Shown piece after piece: positions 6,828 through 13,662 of a stretch of 28,986 nucleotides of DNA. The translations under genes and the position numbers were made by a program. The notes below the pieces were generated by a model that was given only the letters and a program-made list of their open reading frames with translations, did not search any database and was not told the origin of the DNA. This DNA is from Verrucomicrobiota bacterium (GTDB taxonomy: Bacteria; Verrucomicrobiota; Verrucomicrobiia; Opitutales; Opitutaceae). How positions within the stretch are numbered: position 1 is the first letter of the stretch; each line of letters begins with the position of its first letter. The stretch spans positions 1 through 28,986 of the forward strand of contig JAEZAD010000115.1 in the NCBI GenBank assembly GCA_023430565.1, given 5' to 3'.

Positions 6828-8225
6828 TTAACGCCCCATTGCGCGCGCCACCGGCATTGCCGCCAACAGCGGCACGCCAGCGCATAGTTCGATCGAGCGC
6901 GAACCGGGCGAATCCTGCGTTCCTTGCGCCAGCGCCGGGACCCGCATCGTCCGGCGTTCGGACCACGTCGCTTCCGTCGCAGCCAGCGTCGCACTCATCG
7001 AGTCCGCCCGCACTTCATAAACCTCCGTCAACGCCACCCCCGTGCTTCCGCCCGATCCGCTCACCACCGTCGAGTAAACTCCCGGCGGCAACACGAGCAG
7101 CAACGCCGCTTCGTTGCCGTCCGACGGCGCGAAACCCGTCGACGCCAGATCGCCCGCCGAGAACCCGCTCGCAAAATCGTCGTTCTCGACGAGCCGACGG
7201 CCTTTCCCGTCGTGCAGCGCGATCATCGGATTTCCCAGCGCCCCCGCCACGCCCGCCGCCGTCAGCGACGGCCCCCGCGCGGTCACGAGCACCCGCACCG
7301 GCTCGTTGCCGGCGATCACGAATCCATTGATCAACACCTGATCGCCCGTGCCCACGAACCCGCGCGCTGCCAGCGCCACCAGCCGCGGCACTTCCAACTC
7401 GTCGCTCACCATCACCTGCCCTCGAATCTCACCCGGCGCATTCACGTTGCTGTGCATGTTGAGATAAGCGCCGCCCGTCAGCAGTTGGACCGGATCGCCG
7501 CCGTAAGTCTGATCTGCAAACACCGCGCCATACGACGTCCCCGTCTGCGTATAGACGCCCGCCCCGCCCAGCCCATGCACCACCCCGCCACTCGTGCCGC
7601 GCGGCGCCTGGTGATAGTGCGAGTTCGTCAGGGTGTTCGTGAAGTTGTAGAGATTGATGCGCGTCGTGATCTTGTTCGTCCCCGGATTGTAGCTGATGTA
7701 AGCGGCGCCATAAGCCTCGGACGCCGTCGCCGGCACCTCCTGCGCGGCGTTGAGCACCGCCACCAGCCGTTTCGGCTGCGCAATCAACTGCCCGCGCACC
7801 TCCCCACCGGGAAACGCCGCGGAATGAAAATTCAAATACGCGCCATTCTGCAGCAACGTCAGCGCTGCGCCGCCGTGCGCCACGCCCGAAAAGCTGCCTC
7901 TCACCGTCGACCCCTCGCGCGCATAGAAAATATCCGCGCCGAGATTCGTCACGACCGGCCCCGCCGTGCCCGCGGGTGCTTCGTGGATATGCGACGCCGT
8001 GATCGTGTTCGCCAGATTGTCGATCTGCAGCGTCAGATCGAAACGGTTCGTCGCCACATCGTAGAGCAGCACGGCCCAGCCCGTGGCCGGAGAGGTGCTC
8101 GCCGTCGTTTCCTGGGCAGCATTGATCGTCGCGCGGAACTCGACGACTTGCGCGTGCGCGCTCGCAGCCAGAGCCGCAAACGAGATACCGATAACCAACC
8201 AACATTTCAGCAGGGATGTTTTCAT
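6828..8225 (-). CDS. secreted protein with two CHRD domains and a C-terminal Verrucomicrobia-type domain
   Basis: Function unknown. The 465 residues start with a Sec signal peptide, MKTSLLKCWLVIGISFAALA to a likely AHA|Q cleavage near residue 26. Two CHRD (chordin-type) domains follow at about 27-148 and 153-272. They share the pattern NAAQE, an H-x-H-x-AP-x-GT motif (HIHEAPAGT at 79-87, HYHQAPRGT at 203-211), GAYLN and GE(V/I)RGQ. From about 280 a third domain begins RLVALAARGFVGTGDQVLINGF and continues through VLVTARGPSLTAAGVAGAL; I recall this type from many secreted proteins of Opitutaceae. No membrane anchor or sorting signal is evident beyond it. The start at 8225 is set by the signal peptide. 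Upstream is a 186-nt region divergent to the cytochrome c operon, and downstream is an intrinsic terminator, so it is a single-gene unit. A calcium-binding or matrix role is only a guess. Confidence 0.85.
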   Translation of the reverse strand: MKTSLLKCWLVIGISFAALAASAHAQVVEFRATINAAQETTASTSPATGWAVLLYDVATNRFDLTLQIDNLANTITASHIHEAPAGTAGPVVTNLGADIFYAREGSTVRGSFSGVAHGGAALTLLQNGAYLNFHSAAFPGGEVRGQLIAQPKRLVAVLNAAQEVPATASEAYGAAYISYNPGTNKITTRINLYNFTNTLTNSHYHQAPRGTSGGVVHGLGGAGVYTQTGTSYGAVFADQTYGGDPVQLLTGGAYLNMHSNVNAPGEIRGQVMVSDELEVPRLVALAARGFVGTGDQVLINGFVIAGNEPVRVLVTARGPSLTAAGVAGALGNPMIALHDGKGRRLVENDDFASGFSAGDLASTGFAPSDGNEAALLLVLPPGVYSTVVSGSGGSTGVALTEVYEVRADSMSATLAATEATWSERRTMRVPALAQGTQDSPGSRSIELCAGVPLLAAMPVARAMGR

Positions 8226-8411
8226 GGGGAAGGGAGAAGCTGACCGGCCCGCCGCGCCTGAAGCGCCGCACGGCCCCGGGGATATGCCCGGACGCAACAC
8301 GTTCCCCCGATCCACCGCGAAAGGACTTTCGTAACGATTCCGACAGCGCCGGCTCCACCCGGGCGGTTTGGTTTGCAGTTTCCCCCCGGAAAGCCTGATT
8401 CCTACCCCTTC

Positions 8412-9071
8412 ATGCGCCGCCGAATCGTTCCCCTCGTGATCCTCCCGCTGCTCCTGCTGACTGGCTGTCGCGACGCGAAGATCGCCAGCTATCGCGTCCC
8501 GAAAGAAACGCCCGAGCCGCTCCCTCCCGTTCTCACCGGCGACATTCCCGCGTCACCGCGTCCGACGCCCGGCGCTCCCGCGTCCGGCGGCGTCGATCCA
8601 TCCATGGCCAACACCGCCGTGCCCACCGCCTCCGGCAACGACCTCTCCTGGACCGCCCCCGCCCACTGGAAACCGAAACCCGCCTCAGCCATGCGCAAGG
8701 GCAGCTATGCCATCGTTGGGGCCGATGGCGCCGAAGCCGACCTCTCCGTCACCGCCTTCCCCGGCAACGTCGGCGGCGACCTCGCCAACATCAATCGCTG
8801 GCGCGGCCAGATCTCCCTCCCGCCAATCGCCGAGTCCGATCTCGCCACCCAAACCGAACACATCGACGCCAACGGCCTGCACATCACGTTCGTCGATTTC
8901 GCCAACACCGCGTCCAATCCCCCTCAGCGCATCACTGGCGCCATCGTGCCGCTCGGCAACGCCACGTGGTTCGTCAAACTCATGGGACCCGACGCCGTCG
9001 TCGCCGCCGAGCGCGACGCCTTTCGCACTTTCCTGCACACGCTCCAGCCGCCCGCGAACGCCACGCAATGA
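8412..9071 (+). CDS. putative lipoprotein, first gene of the cytochrome c maturation operon
   Basis: I do not recognise a named family. The 219 residues start MRRRIVPLVILPLLLLTGC, a lipoprotein signal with lipobox LLTG|C (lipidated Cys at residue 19). A Pro/Ala-rich linker follows to about residue 75, then a compact domain from LSWTAPAHWKPKP to the end that includes VTAFPGNVGGDLANINRWRG and AIVPLGNATWFVKLMGP. The strand-rich pattern suggests a small exported beta-type domain. The start at 8412 is fixed by the signal peptide; the frame is open to a TTG at 8373. The stop overlaps the resB ATG as ATGA, so the two are translationally coupled. This points to a job tied to cytochrome c maturation or a partner electron-transfer protein, which is inference. 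Confidence 0.8.
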   Translation: MRRRIVPLVILPLLLLTGCRDAKIASYRVPKETPEPLPPVLTGDIPASPRPTPGAPASGGVDPSMANTAVPTASGNDLSWTAPAHWKPKPASAMRKGSYAIVGADGAEADLSVTAFPGNVGGDLANINRWRGQISLPPIAESDLATQTEHIDANGLHITFVDFANTASNPPQRITGAIVPLGNATWFVKLMGPDAVVAAERDAFRTFLHTLQPPANATQ

Positions 9072-10213
9072 ACGACACCGTCCGCCAATTCCGCGACTTC
9101 TTCGTCTCGCTCCGCCTGACCGTCGTCCTGCTCGTCCTGTCGCTGATCCTCGTCTTCGCCGCGACCCTCGACCAGGTGAACCTCGGCATCTGGGCCGTGC
9201 AGGAAAAATACTTCCGCTCCCTCTTCGTTCTCTGGCGTGTCGGCGACATCCCGATTCCCGTTTTCCCCGGCGGCTACCTCATTGGCGGCTTTCTCCTCGT
9301 CAACCTCGTCGCCGCGCACATCTACCGCTTCAAGTTCACCTGGCGCAAAGCCGGCATCTTCCTCACGCACATCGGCCTCATCCTTCTGCTCCTCGGCGAA
9401 CTCTTCAGCGGCCTCTGGCAGGAGGACTTCCAGATGCGCCTCGTCGAAGGAGAAACGAAGAACTACTCCGAGAGCTTCCGCGCCAACGAGCTCGCCATCG
9501 TCGAAACCACCGACCCGAAGTTCGACGACGTCGTCGCCATCCCCGAGCCCGTCCTCGCGGATCGCGACGAGATTCAGCACCCGAAACTTCCGTTCCGCGT
9601 CGTCACCCGCGAGTATTATCCCAACGCCGTCCTTCAGCTCCACGCCAACACCCCCGCCGGCACGCCGCCCGCCGCCACCCAGGGCGTCGGCCCGCGCCTC
9701 GTCCTCGCCCCCGTCCCGATCACCTACAAGCAGGACGAACGCAACGCCCCTGCCGCCGTCCTCGAACTGATCGGGCCCGAGGGCTCCCTCGGCACCTGGG
9801 CCGTTTCGACGATCCTGCCCGTGTCGCAAAAAATCGAATACGCCGGCCGCACCTGGCGCATCGGCCTCCGCTTCGAACGCAACTACAAACCTTTCGCGCT
9901 CACGCTGCAGAAGGTCACCCACGACGTCTACGTCGGCACCGAAATCCCGAAAAACTTTTCCAGCCGCGTGCACATCACCACGCCCGACGGACGCGACGAC
10001 CGCGAGGTCCTGATCTACATGAACAACCCGCTGCGCTTCGGCGGCCTGACGTTTTACCAATATCAGATGGATAGCGCCCGCGGCGCGAGCACGCTGCAGG
10101 TCGTCCGCAACCCCAGTTGGCTGATCCCTTACATCGCCTGCACGATGATGACCGTCGGCCTCCTCGGCCAATTCGCCCTCCACCTCACCGCCTTCTTCCG
10201 CCGACGAATCTAG
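9068..10213 (+). CDS. resB: cytochrome c biogenesis protein ResB/Ccs1
   Basis: ResB (Ccs1) and CcsA form the System II haem-lyase complex that carries haem across the membrane and attaches it to apocytochrome c. The 381 residues have a membrane segment at about 14-34 (SLRLTVVLLVLSLILVFAAT), a second at about 68-86 and a third at about 92-112 (AGIFLTHIGLILLLLGELFSG). A large periplasmic domain follows, then a last membrane segment near the C-terminus (WLIPYIACTMMTVGLLGQF). RNPSW and FYQYQ just before that last segment are typical for ResB. The start at 9068 overlaps the upstream lipoprotein stop. ccsA lies 477 nt downstream, behind the inserted GxxExxY cassette, whose left repeat starts 2 nt after the resB stop. 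Confidence 0.9.
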   Translation: MNDTVRQFRDFFVSLRLTVVLLVLSLILVFAATLDQVNLGIWAVQEKYFRSLFVLWRVGDIPIPVFPGGYLIGGFLLVNLVAAHIYRFKFTWRKAGIFLTHIGLILLLLGELFSGLWQEDFQMRLVEGETKNYSESFRANELAIVETTDPKFDDVVAIPEPVLADRDEIQHPKLPFRVVTREYYPNAVLQLHANTPAGTPPAATQGVGPRLVLAPVPITYKQDERNAPAAVLELIGPEGSLGTWAVSTILPVSQKIEYAGRTWRIGLRFERNYKPFALTLQKVTHDVYVGTEIPKNFSSRVHITTPDGRDDREVLIYMNNPLRFGGLTFYQYQMDSARGASTLQVVRNPSWLIPYIACTMMTVGLLGQFALHLTAFFRRRI

Positions 10214-10214
10214 C

Positions 10215-10242
10215 TTACACCAAGATCGCAAAGCCCGCGAAG
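10215..10242 (+). repeat. left terminal inverted repeat of the GxxExxY cassette
   Basis: Begins TTACACCAAGATCGC and ends CGCGAAG. Its reverse complement matches 10658-10685 at 24 of 28 positions. In one frame it reads YTKIAKPAK, the kind of Lys/Thr phrase often seen ahead of GxxExxY proteins. Confidence 0.75.
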
Positions 10243-10249
10243 ACCAGCC

Positions 10250-10654
10250 GTGCATCCGCTCTATCTCAAAGCCGACGCTCTTTCTTATCGGCTGATCGGA
10301 GCCGCCATCGAGGTTCATCGTCACAAAGGGCCCGGTCTCATTGAAAGTATCTACGAACGATGTCTCATGCGTGAGCTGCATCTGCTCGGGATTGCTGCCG
10401 TGAATCAGCTCTTGGTGGAAATCGAATACAAAGGACTCGTGTTCGAAGAGCCGCTGAGAGTGGACGTCTTCGCCGAGCAGTGCGTTGTCATCGAGAACAA
10501 GGTCGTTGAAACCATCTTGCCCATCCACAAAGCACAGCTCCTCTCCTACATGAAGCTGCTCAATGCCCCGATCGGCCTCCTCATCAACTACCGCGAGCCC
10601 ATGCTCAAAAACGGCATAACCCGCCTAATTCTGGGCGGTGCCGATCAACTGTAG
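10250..10654 (+). CDS. GxxExxY protein, PD-(D/E)XK nuclease-like
   Basis: The 134 residues carry the defining motif GLIESIY (G29, E32, Y35) after IGAAIEVHRHKGPG. The nuclease-like core reads LRVDVFAEQCVVIENK, with D72, E82 and K84 matching the D...ExK pattern of PD-(D/E)XK proteins. It ends LLSYMKLLNAPIGLLINY and a short tail, as in the PDDEXK_3 family. The length is normal. The biological role of this widespread family is not settled. The start is a GTG at 10250 (reads MHPLYLKAD), chosen because the conserved region begins soon after; the next ATG is too far inside. It is the only gene in an inverted-repeat-bounded segment splitting resB from ccsA, and its codon use looks less extremely C-ending than its neighbours, consistent with transfer. 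Confidence 0.88.
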   Translation: MHPLYLKADALSYRLIGAAIEVHRHKGPGLIESIYERCLMRELHLLGIAAVNQLLVEIEYKGLVFEEPLRVDVFAEQCVVIENKVVETILPIHKAQLLSYMKLLNAPIGLLINYREPMLKNGITRLILGGADQL

Positions 10655-10657
10655 CTC

Positions 10658-10685
10658 CTTCGCGTCCTTCGCGATCTTCGTGTAA
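10658..10685 (-). repeat. right terminal inverted repeat of the GxxExxY cassette
   Basis: Read on the minus strand it begins TTACACGAAGATCGCG and ends with CGCGAAG plus the start of further repeats. It pairs with 10215-10242 at 24 of 28 positions. It ends 5 nt before the ccsA ATG and so forms most of the ccsA leader. Confidence 0.75.
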
Positions 10686-10690
10686 AACAC

Positions 10691-12643
10691 ATGAAACGTT
10701 TCCTCCCCTTCCTCGCCCTCGCCCTCGCTCTCGTCTGGGTCGCCTCCACGTTGCGTCCGCCGGGCAACAAAACCGACTTCGACATCGTCGGCTTTAGCCA
10801 GCTCCCGTCCGTCACCAACGGCCGCGTGAAGCCCCTCGACACCATCGCGCGCACCTCCCTCCTCGTTCTGCAGGGCCGCCAGCGCGTCAGCTCGCCCGAA
10901 CAGAGCGGTCCGCTCGTCAACTCGCCCGCCGAATGGCTGCTCGACGTCACCTTTAATTCCGAAAAAGCCGACGCCTATCCGACCTTCGCGATCGACAACG
11001 TCGAACTCCTCAACCTCCTCGGCAAAACCGAGGAAAACCTCCGCATCGAATACACCTCGGCCACGAAGAAATTCTTTGCTGTCCTCGGCTTCCTCCCCAG
11101 CCGCCACCGCCGGCTCTCCTACAACGATCTCGAGCCCCACTTCCGCACCATCGACGAACAAGCCCGCCTCGCCGGCCCCGTCGAAGCACCCGTGCGCAGC
11201 CCGTTTCAAAAAGCCGTCATCCAGCTTCATTCCAACCTCGTCCTCTACCAGCAGCTCCGCCTGAGCTTCGTCCCGCCCGAGAGCGAAAACTTCCTCGCCG
11301 ATCTCTCGCGCTTCCAGGACACCGTCGAAGCCGGCGTCGCCGCCGTTCGCGCCAAACAGGCCAACGAGCCGCACGATGAAGCCGCCGCCGCGCAGATGAT
11401 CGATTTCGGCCACAGCTTCGTCCGCCTCAGCGAAGCCGGCTCGCTCCTCGCCATCCCGCCCGCCTCCGGCGAATCCGATATCAACGGCTGGAAAAACGCC
11501 GGCACCGCGCTCGTCGAATCCTTCCAGACCGGCCGCGTAAATCCTTACGTCCTTACCTACGCCGGCCTCGCCCGCACCTGGCGCAACAACGACGCGAAAA
11601 ACTTCAACGAAATCGTCCGCCTCTACCGCCAGCAACTCGACAAGAACTTTCCCACCACCCTCGACAAGACCATCGCCGAAACCCGCTTCAATTCCGCGCA
11701 GCCGTTCTACACGAGCATGTCGCTCTACATTGTCGCCTTCTTCATCGCGATCTTCTCCTGGCTCAAATACCCCGACGTCCTCGGCCGCTCCGCGTTCTGG
11801 TTCATCGCCGTCGCCTGGATCCTTTCCACCATCGGCATCGGGATGCGCATGTGGCTCGAAGGCCGTCCGCCCGTCACCAATCTCTACTCGTCCGCCCTTT
11901 TCGTCGGCTGGGGCGCCGTCGGCCTCTGCCTGATCCTCGAGGCCATCTACAAGAACGCCGTCGGCAGCGTCGCCGCCGGCGTCGTCGGTTTCGCCACACT
12001 CCTCATCGCGCACCACCTCTCGCTCGGCGGCGACACGCTCGAGATGATGCGCGCCGTCCTCGATTCCAACTTCTGGCTCGCCACGCACGTGGTCGTCGTT
12101 ACCGCCGGCTACTCCGCCACTTTCCTCGCCGGTTTTCTCGCGATCATCTACATCCTGCGCGGCGTGCTCACCCGCTCCCTCGACCGCGCCACAGCCGATT
12201 CCCTCGCGCGCATGGTCTACGGCATCATCTGCTTCGCGACGCTCTTCAGCTTCGCCGGCACCGTCCTCGGTGGCATCTGGGCCGATCAATCCTGGGGTCG
12301 CTTCTGGGGTTGGGATCCGAAGGAAAACGGCGCGCTCATGATCGTGATCTGGAACGCCGTCATCCTGCACGCGCGTTGGGGCGGCATGATCCGTCAGCGC
12401 GGTCTCATGTGCCTCGCCATCGGCGGCAACATCATCACGAGCTGGAGCTGGTTCGGCACGAACATGCTCGGCGTCGGTCTCCACAGCTACGGCTTCACCG
12501 ACGCCGCCTTCGTCGCCCTCACCGGCTTCGTCCTCAGCCAGCTCGTCCTCATCGCGGTCGCGCTCGTCCCGCTCGCCAAATGGCGCAGTTTCAAAACAAC
12601 CCCTGCGCCTTCCCAGCCTGAACACGTTGAAGTGTTGAGCTGA
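10691..12643 (+). CDS. ccsA: cytochrome c biogenesis protein CcsA with long N-terminal periplasmic extension
   Basis: CcsA is the haem-handling partner of ResB in System II. The 650 residues begin with a membrane segment (about 2-20) and a roughly 325-residue soluble part containing VTNGRVKPLDTIAR. A multi-pass membrane domain runs from about 345 to the end. The tryptophan-rich haem-binding WWD signature is at 530-545 (WADQSWGRFWGWDPKE). Likely haem-ligand histidines include the one in THVVVV before it and that in LHSYG (598) after it. Plain CcsA proteins are about 300-400 residues; the long N-terminal part resembles forms I recall from Bacteroidota and Verrucomicrobiota. The ATG at 10691 has no clear ribosome-binding site because its leader is the right repeat of the cassette. 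A GC-rich hairpin follows the stop. Confidence 0.93.
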   Translation: MKRFLPFLALALALVWVASTLRPPGNKTDFDIVGFSQLPSVTNGRVKPLDTIARTSLLVLQGRQRVSSPEQSGPLVNSPAEWLLDVTFNSEKADAYPTFAIDNVELLNLLGKTEENLRIEYTSATKKFFAVLGFLPSRHRRLSYNDLEPHFRTIDEQARLAGPVEAPVRSPFQKAVIQLHSNLVLYQQLRLSFVPPESENFLADLSRFQDTVEAGVAAVRAKQANEPHDEAAAAQMIDFGHSFVRLSEAGSLLAIPPASGESDINGWKNAGTALVESFQTGRVNPYVLTYAGLARTWRNNDAKNFNEIVRLYRQQLDKNFPTTLDKTIAETRFNSAQPFYTSMSLYIVAFFIAIFSWLKYPDVLGRSAFWFIAVAWILSTIGIGMRMWLEGRPPVTNLYSSALFVGWGAVGLCLILEAIYKNAVGSVAAGVVGFATLLIAHHLSLGGDTLEMMRAVLDSNFWLATHVVVVTAGYSATFLAGFLAIIYILRGVLTRSLDRATADSLARMVYGIICFATLFSFAGTVLGGIWADQSWGRFWGWDPKENGALMIVIWNAVILHARWGGMIRQRGLMCLAIGGNIITSWSWFGTNMLGVGLHSYGFTDAAFVALTGFVLSQLVLIAVALVPLAKWRSFKTTPAPSQPEHVEVLS

Positions 12644-12648
12644 AAATA

Positions 12649-12671
12649 GGCGGCGCGTCGCTCGCGCCGCC
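12649..12671 (-). terminator. hairpin between convergent ccsA and ThuA-like gene
   Basis: A 9-bp perfect stem (12649-12657 with 12663-12671, loop 12658-12662) lies between the two stops. On the minus strand it is followed by TATTTTC, a modest T-tract, so it most likely terminates the recN-ThuA unit and may act on both strands. Confidence 0.55.
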
Positions 12672-12682
12672 CACCCGGCGTT

Positions 12683-13606
12683 CTACTGCTTCACCTCGTC
12701 CGGCACCGGCTGCAACGTCGCGTGCTTCGGCGCCACCTTTTCCAGATTCGGTTTCACGTCCGCCTCGACGCGCCCCGCCGCCCATTTCATCGATCCGGCC
12801 AGCATCGCCTGAAACGCCTCGCTGTCCCACACGTCGTCGCGGTGCCCCATCGCGTTATACGCCACACGCCCCTCGCCGTGCTTCCTCGCCCACGCGAGCG
12901 GAAACGGCGGCCGCCGGTAATCGCCGCCTTCCATCCCCTCGGTCTCCAGCACGAGCAGCACGTGCAGATTCGGCGCGAACTCCTTCAACGTATACCACTC
13001 CTCCTTCACGCGCAGTTCGCCGCCCAGCTTCTCGAATCCGGGAAACGTCGGCGACACCACACGCGCCGTCGCCACCTGCTGCGGGCCATGCCGGATGAAT
13101 TCCCCGCCGAGCAGCTTCACGAACTCGTCCGCCTTGTCCCCATAAAGCCGATACCGCTGCTTGCGCTTCGGATTGTTACCACCGCCCGATTCGCCCGTGT
13201 GAAACGTGTCGCTGCAGCTGTGCAGCCCCACGAACCCGCCGCCCGCCTTCACCCAGTCCAGCAGCGCTTGTTTTCCCTCCGCCGACATCGCCGGATGCCC
13301 GTCCGTCCCGACGCTCTCCAGATGTCCGCTCGTGTAAAACATCACCACGTCGAACCCCTTCAGATACTCCGGCGAAAACAAGCTCCCGTCCTTGCTGAAA
13401 GTGAACGCGAAATCGCCCTTCCCGCCCAGCTTCTCCAGCACCCGCTCCGAATAACTGCGCTGCCCGCCTTCCCACTTGATCACGCTGTGCTCGAAGCCGG
13501 ATGACTTCGTGAAATACAGCACGCGCACCGGCTCCGCCGCACTCGCCATCGCCGCCATCGCCGCAGCCGCCGCGACGGCCAACATCTTCTTCGGGGTAAG
13601 TTTCAT
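12683..13606 (-). CDS. secreted ThuA-domain protein
   Basis: The ThuA domain is a class I glutamine-amidotransferase-like fold named after a trehalose-utilisation protein; secreted members are abundant in Verrucomicrobiota and Planctomycetota and are thought to act in sugar metabolism, with no settled reaction. The 307 residues start with a Sec signal peptide (MKLTPKKMLAVAAAAAMAAM, cleavage near ASA|AEP). Then come VRVLYFTKSSGFEHSV, FDVVMFYTSGHLES, GGGFVGLHSCSDTFH and FIRHGPQQVATARV, ending with GRVAYNAMGHRDDVWD. The GLHSCSD and GHRDDVW stretches are the usual conserved blocks. The start at 13606 was chosen because it begins the signal peptide; an extension to 13657 is non-conserved. It follows recN by 56 nt on the same strand, so co-transcription is possible without implying shared function. 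Confidence 0.87.
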   Translation of the reverse strand: MKLTPKKMLAVAAAAAMAAMASAAEPVRVLYFTKSSGFEHSVIKWEGGQRSYSERVLEKLGGKGDFAFTFSKDGSLFSPEYLKGFDVVMFYTSGHLESVGTDGHPAMSAEGKQALLDWVKAGGGFVGLHSCSDTFHTGESGGGNNPKRKQRYRLYGDKADEFVKLLGGEFIRHGPQQVATARVVSPTFPGFEKLGGELRVKEEWYTLKEFAPNLHVLLVLETEGMEGGDYRRPPFPLAWARKHGEGRVAYNAMGHRDDVWDSEAFQAMLAGSMKWAAGRVEADVKPNLEKVAPKHATLQPVPDEVKQ

Positions 13607-13662
13607 GCGCGCCAACGTGGCCGTTTCCTCCGCCCGCGCAAACACCTCTTCGTCCAACGATC

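Larger units (their letters stand above)
10215..10685. mobile_element. inverted-repeat-bounded GxxExxY cassette inserted between resB and ccsA
   Basis: The 471-bp segment has imperfect terminal inverted repeats, 10215-10242 and 10658-10685, matching at 24 of 28 positions when one is reverse-complemented. It contains a single gene (GxxExxY protein). It starts 2 nt after the resB stop and ends 5 nt before the ccsA start, so it fits exactly between two genes that normally adjoin. No transposase and no clear target-site duplication are visible, so if mobile it is non-autonomous. The call rests on repeat symmetry and placement. Confidence 0.5.

Noticed and set aside
8924..10528. A 534-codon open frame antisense to the lipoprotein, resB and the GxxExxY gene
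   Set aside because: It runs across three real genes and the inverted repeat, lacks motifs, and is explained by codon bias on the other strand.
10625..12625. A 666-codon open frame antisense to ccsA
   Set aside because: It mirrors ccsA codons in a high-GC gene, has an acidic low-complexity composition and shows no domain; ccsA is supported by its WWD motif and membrane segments.
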